From assembly GCA_007129635.1 (NCBI GenBank), contig SKVE01000482.1, forward strand, positions 1-8,386: a DNA stretch of 8,386 nucleotides. The letters are read 5' to 3'. This stretch comes from Planctomycetaceae bacterium. Lineage in GTDB: Bacteria > Planctomycetota > Planctomycetia > Pirellulales > Pirellulaceae. The notes under the pieces were generated by a model. The model had not been told where the DNA came from. It worked only from the letters and a program-made list of their open reading frames with translations, and did not search any database. The position numbers and the translations under genes were made by a program. Below, one piece after another: positions 5,888 to 8,386 of this stretch (position 1 is the stretch's first letter; each line of letters opens with the position of its first letter).

Positions 5888-7657
5888 GTGGAACCTCAAG
5901 GCAACCTCGAGACGTTAGCGGCACAGCAAACGAACCTGATGGATTCGCTCCGCTTTTGGGCGACGCATAGCCCGGAGAGTACGGCATTCTGCTTTCTTCG
6001 AGACGGAGAATCGGACAGAATCTGCTGGACCTACGAGGAACTGGATCGTCGAGCTCGAATGGTGGCAGCCAAATTGCAATCGATGAACATGGCGGGTCAG
6101 CGAGCCCTGCTGTTGTATCCGCCCGGCTTGGATTTCTTGGCTGCCTTCTTCGGATGCATCTACTCGGGAACGATCGCCGTCCCCGCGTACCCCCCCCGAC
6201 GTAATCGCAACATGAATCGCATCCAGGCGATTTCGGATAACGCCGAGGCCACGGCGGCCCTCAGCGTCCATGATGTCACCGATCGGGTCAGCGGTCTGTT
6301 GGACCAAGCCCCTCACCTGAAGAATTTGGCCTGGATCCCGACCGACACGCTGGAGGACCAACTGGTCGATCAATGGACGCAGCCCGAACTGGCACCAGAA
6401 ACGATCGCAGCACTCCAATACACCTCGGGTTCAACAGGAACACCCAAGGGGGTTATGCTTGCTCATCGGAATCTGATGCACAATATGAAATCGATCTCCT
6501 ATGGTTTCGAACCGGGGCGAATAGGAAATGGCGTTTTCTGGCTGCCAACCTACCACGATATGGGATTGATCGGCGGTATTCTCAACCCTGTGTTCTCGGG
6601 GCTCACCTGCATTCTGATGTCGCCTTTGGCATTCCTGCAGAAGCCCATTCGTTGGTTGCAGACCATCACGCGATATCGTACGACGATCAGCGGCGGACCG
6701 AATTTCGCCTACGAACTGTGCATCCAAAAGGTTACCGATGAACAGCTCCAAGGGTTAGATCTAAGCAGTTGGTGTATCGCCTTCAACGGTGCCGAGCCGA
6801 TCCGTGCGAGCACCTTGGAAGCGTTTATCGAGCGTTTTGCCCCGGTTGGCTTTCGAGCCGAAGCCCTTTATCCCTGCTATGGGATGGCCGAAGCGACGCT
6901 GATCGTGACCGGCGGAGAAAAGAGGGCCCCTGCCATACTGCGGAACTTTCATGGAAAGGCGCTGGACGAACATCAAGTCATCCTGGTGGATGCGGATCAC
7001 CCCGAAGCCCGGAAACTGGTCGGTTGCGGAAGCGTCCTTCCGGGCCAGGATCTGCGTATCGTCGATCCCATCCATTGCCGACAACTTCCGGCGGATCGAG
7101 TGGGTGAGATTTGGATCGACAGCCCTAGCGTCGGTTTGGGCTACTGGGAGAATCCAGGAGCGACTCAGGAAACCTTCCAGGCGAAACTGGCAGACAGCAC
7201 CAGCGGGACATACTTGCGAACCGGTGACCTCGGCTTTTTGCACGAAGGTGAACTGTTTGTCACCGGCCGCTTGAAGGATCTGATCATCATCCGTGGGGTG
7301 AATCGGTACCCGCAGGACATCGAGCAGACGGTCGAGCAGAGCAATCGTCATCTGCAAGCCGGTGCCGTCGGCTGCTTCTCGGTCGATATCAGCGGACGTG
7401 AACGTCTGATTGTCGTCAGTGAGGTCGAACGGATACGACGTAAAGACTGGTCCGATGTGATTGAAAATATTCGAAAAAAGGTTACTCTAGAGCACGAAGT
7501 AACACCAGATGGAGTTATTCTTGTGCGTTTTGGATCGATTCCGAAGACTTCCAGCGGCAAAATCCAGCGTCATGCCTGTCGTGATGGGTTTCTGAACGAT
7601 ACCCTGACGGTGGTTGCCCAGTGGTTTGCTTGGAATCGAGAGACGGAGACCAAATAG
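5888..7657 (+). CDS. Fatty acyl-AMP ligase (FAAL), stand-alone
   Basis: A 589-residue ANL-superfamily adenylating enzyme. It starts at GTG 5888; an in-frame TGA at 5867 and GGAG at 5874-5877 leave no other start. Core motifs in order: A3 phosphate loop YTSGSTGTPKGVMLAH (178-193), WLPTYHDMGLIGG (218-230), GAEPIRASTL (301-310), YGMAEATL (331-338), YLRTGDLGF (442-450), GRLKDLIIIRG then NRYPQDIE (460-479), and A10 PKTSSGKIQR (552-561) with catalytic Lys558. The YHDMGLIGG, GAEP and YPQDIE signatures are those of FAALs rather than acyl-CoA synthetases. FAALs activate a fatty acid with ATP to acyl-AMP and pass it to an acyl-carrier protein or polyketide/peptide synthase. The length fits a lone FAAL (about 580 residues). 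No carrier protein or synthase lies in the window, so the acceptor is unknown. Cytoplasmic; no signal peptide. Confidence 0.9.
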   Translation: MEPQGNLETLAAQQTNLMDSLRFWATHSPESTAFCFLRDGESDRICWTYEELDRRARMVAAKLQSMNMAGQRALLLYPPGLDFLAAFFGCIYSGTIAVPAYPPRRNRNMNRIQAISDNAEATAALSVHDVTDRVSGLLDQAPHLKNLAWIPTDTLEDQLVDQWTQPELAPETIAALQYTSGSTGTPKGVMLAHRNLMHNMKSISYGFEPGRIGNGVFWLPTYHDMGLIGGILNPVFSGLTCILMSPLAFLQKPIRWLQTITRYRTTISGGPNFAYELCIQKVTDEQLQGLDLSSWCIAFNGAEPIRASTLEAFIERFAPVGFRAEALYPCYGMAEATLIVTGGEKRAPAILRNFHGKALDEHQVILVDADHPEARKLVGCGSVLPGQDLRIVDPIHCRQLPADRVGEIWIDSPSVGLGYWENPGATQETFQAKLADSTSGTYLRTGDLGFLHEGELFVTGRLKDLIIIRGVNRYPQDIEQTVEQSNRHLQAGAVGCFSVDISGRERLIVVSEVERIRRKDWSDVIENIRKKVTLEHEVTPDGVILVRFGSIPKTSSGKIQRHACRDGFLNDTLTVVAQWFAWNRETETK

Positions 7658-7806
7658 GCGGCTGGGAAGAAACCAGCAGCACTTCTTGCAATGCTGCTAC
7701 CGGTCGCACTATACTGCGAAGATGATCCAACCAGCAGGTTCGGAAACCTGTTTCGTAATGGCTCGGAGCGTAACCGCAGTCCCCGTACCTCAGAAGGGTT
7801 CAAGAC
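7658..7806 (+). other. Intergenic gap with overlapping hairpins and a 5' leader
   Basis: Two short hairpins share bases: GCTGG (7661-7665)/CCAGC (7673-7677) and AGCAGCA (7675-7681)/TGCTGCT (7692-7698). They cannot both form. Neither is followed by a T-tract. Further on, CAGGTT (7735-7740) and AACCTG (7745-7750) form a 6-bp stem with a CGGA loop inside the presumed leader of the phosphoesterase. No known riboswitch class was recognised. Confidence 0.4.
7686..7715 (+). promoter_or_regulatory. Candidate sigma-70-type promoter of the metallophosphoesterase
   Basis: A -35 TTGCAA (7686-7691; 4 of 6 to consensus) and a -10 TATACT (7710-7715; 5 of 6) are separated by 18 nt. Transcription would start near 7722, leaving an 85-nt leader before the TTG at 7807. 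The -35 lies in the loop of the AGCAGCA/TGCTGCT hairpin. Confidence 0.45.
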
Positions 7807-8386
7807 TTGAAGCGAGCACTGATCAGTGACATCCACGCCAACCTGGAAGCACTTCGCGTGGTGCTCGATGACATCAGCGACCAGGGCGTTTCGGAGATCG
7901 TCTGTTTGGGGGATATTGTCGGGTATGGCCCCAATCCATGCGAATGTTTGGACGAGATCATGCAGCGTTGCCATGGTCGCTGCATCCTGGGCAACCACGA
8001 TCAGGCGGCGCTGTTTGATCCCGATGGCTTCAATCCGGTCGCACTGCGGGCCGTCTATTGGACTCGTGAACAATTGGACAAGGGCCACGGTGGTCGCGCT
8101 CGCATTGACGCTCGTTGGGAATTCTTGGGCGAATTGCCTCGGATGCAGGTCCAGGACGACGATCTGACTTTCGTCCATGGTTCGCCGCGGGAACCGACCA
8201 ACGAGTATGTTTTTCCGGAGGACATCTATAACCACCGGAAGATGGACACCCTGTTTGGATTGATTGCCAAATACTGTTTCCAAGGTCATACCCACATTCC
8301 GGGCATCTTCACATCGCAGATGGAATTCATCACGCCGGAAGACTGCGGTTACAAGTACCGGTTGCGTGACGAGAAGACCATGATCA
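7807..8386 (+). CDS. Calcineurin-like metallophosphoesterase, partial (3' end off the window)
   Basis: 193 residues are visible and the frame is open at the right edge. The start is TTG 7807: an in-frame TAA lies at 7771, AAGGG (7794-7798) is 8 nt upstream, and the first metal motif begins at residue 7, so no later start is possible. Metal-binding motifs in order: SDIHAN (7-12; D8, H10), GDIVGYGP (35-42; D36), GNHD (62-65), VHG (123-125; H124) and GHTH (160-163). This complete two-metal set indicates an active phosphatase/phosphodiesterase of the YfcE-like (Metallophos_2) group, usually about 240-260 residues, so perhaps 50-60 residues are missing. The substrate cannot be told from sequence; family members act on phosphodiesters, nucleotides or phosphoproteins. 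No signal peptide, so cytoplasmic. It lies 149 nt after the acyl-AMP ligase with its own promoter candidate. Confidence 0.88.
   Translation, partial: MKRALISDIHANLEALRVVLDDISDQGVSEIVCLGDIVGYGPNPCECLDEIMQRCHGRCILGNHDQAALFDPDGFNPVALRAVYWTREQLDKGHGGRARIDARWEFLGELPRMQVQDDDLTFVHGSPREPTNEYVFPEDIYNHRKMDTLFGLIAKYCFQGHTHIPGIFTSQMEFITPEDCGYKYRLRDEKTMI

Noticed and set aside
7722..7806. tRNA T-loop-like GGTTCAAG and a possible riboswitch
   Set aside because: There is no pairing T stem, acceptor stem or anticodon arm, and no known riboswitch core was recognised.
7570..8295. 241-codon minus-strand open frame
   Set aside because: It lies antisense to the end of the acyl-AMP ligase and to the phosphoesterase, both with full motif sets.

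Overview
The window is high-GC bacterial DNA. It most resembles a planctomycete of the Pirellulales/Rhodopirellula type. This is inferred from the exported Cys-rich repeat protein, the exported FIST protein, loosely packed genes in mixed orientation with structured gaps, and GTG/TTG starts behind good ribosome binding sites. No marker gene is present to prove the taxonomy. There are no transposases, integrases, CRISPR arrays, rRNAs or tRNAs.

Layout from left to right: (1) 1-903, minus strand: the N-terminal 301 residues of an XPB/Rad25-type SF2 DNA helicase whose 3' end lies off the left edge. (2) 1003-3164, plus strand: a two-gene operon for exported proteins, first a protein with an Ig-like and a CBM9-like domain, then a FIST-domain protein. 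(3) 3195-4187, minus strand, convergent with the operon: an enlarged RNase HII-like protein in which one of the four catalytic acidic residues appears to be Glu instead of Asp. (4) 4188-4718: a 531-nt divergent gap holding several dyads but no credible gene. (5) 4719-5549, plus strand: a secreted Cys-rich protein built of 34-36-residue tandem repeats, closed by a strong hairpin terminator. (6) 5550-5887: a gap with that terminator and a structured leader containing an 11-codon ORF with its own ribosome binding site. (7) 5888-7657, plus strand: a stand-alone fatty acyl-AMP ligase. (8) 7807 to the right edge, plus strand: a calcineurin-like metallophosphoesterase behind its own promoter candidate, running off the window.

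Apart from the operon at 1003-3164, the genes look like separate transcription units, so the window does not show one multi-gene system. The best leads are the divergent RNase HII-like enzyme, the recently amplified Cys-rich repeat protein, the exported CBM9-like/FIST pair, and the leader of the acyl-AMP ligase. Functions were read from recognised motifs only; no database search was run.
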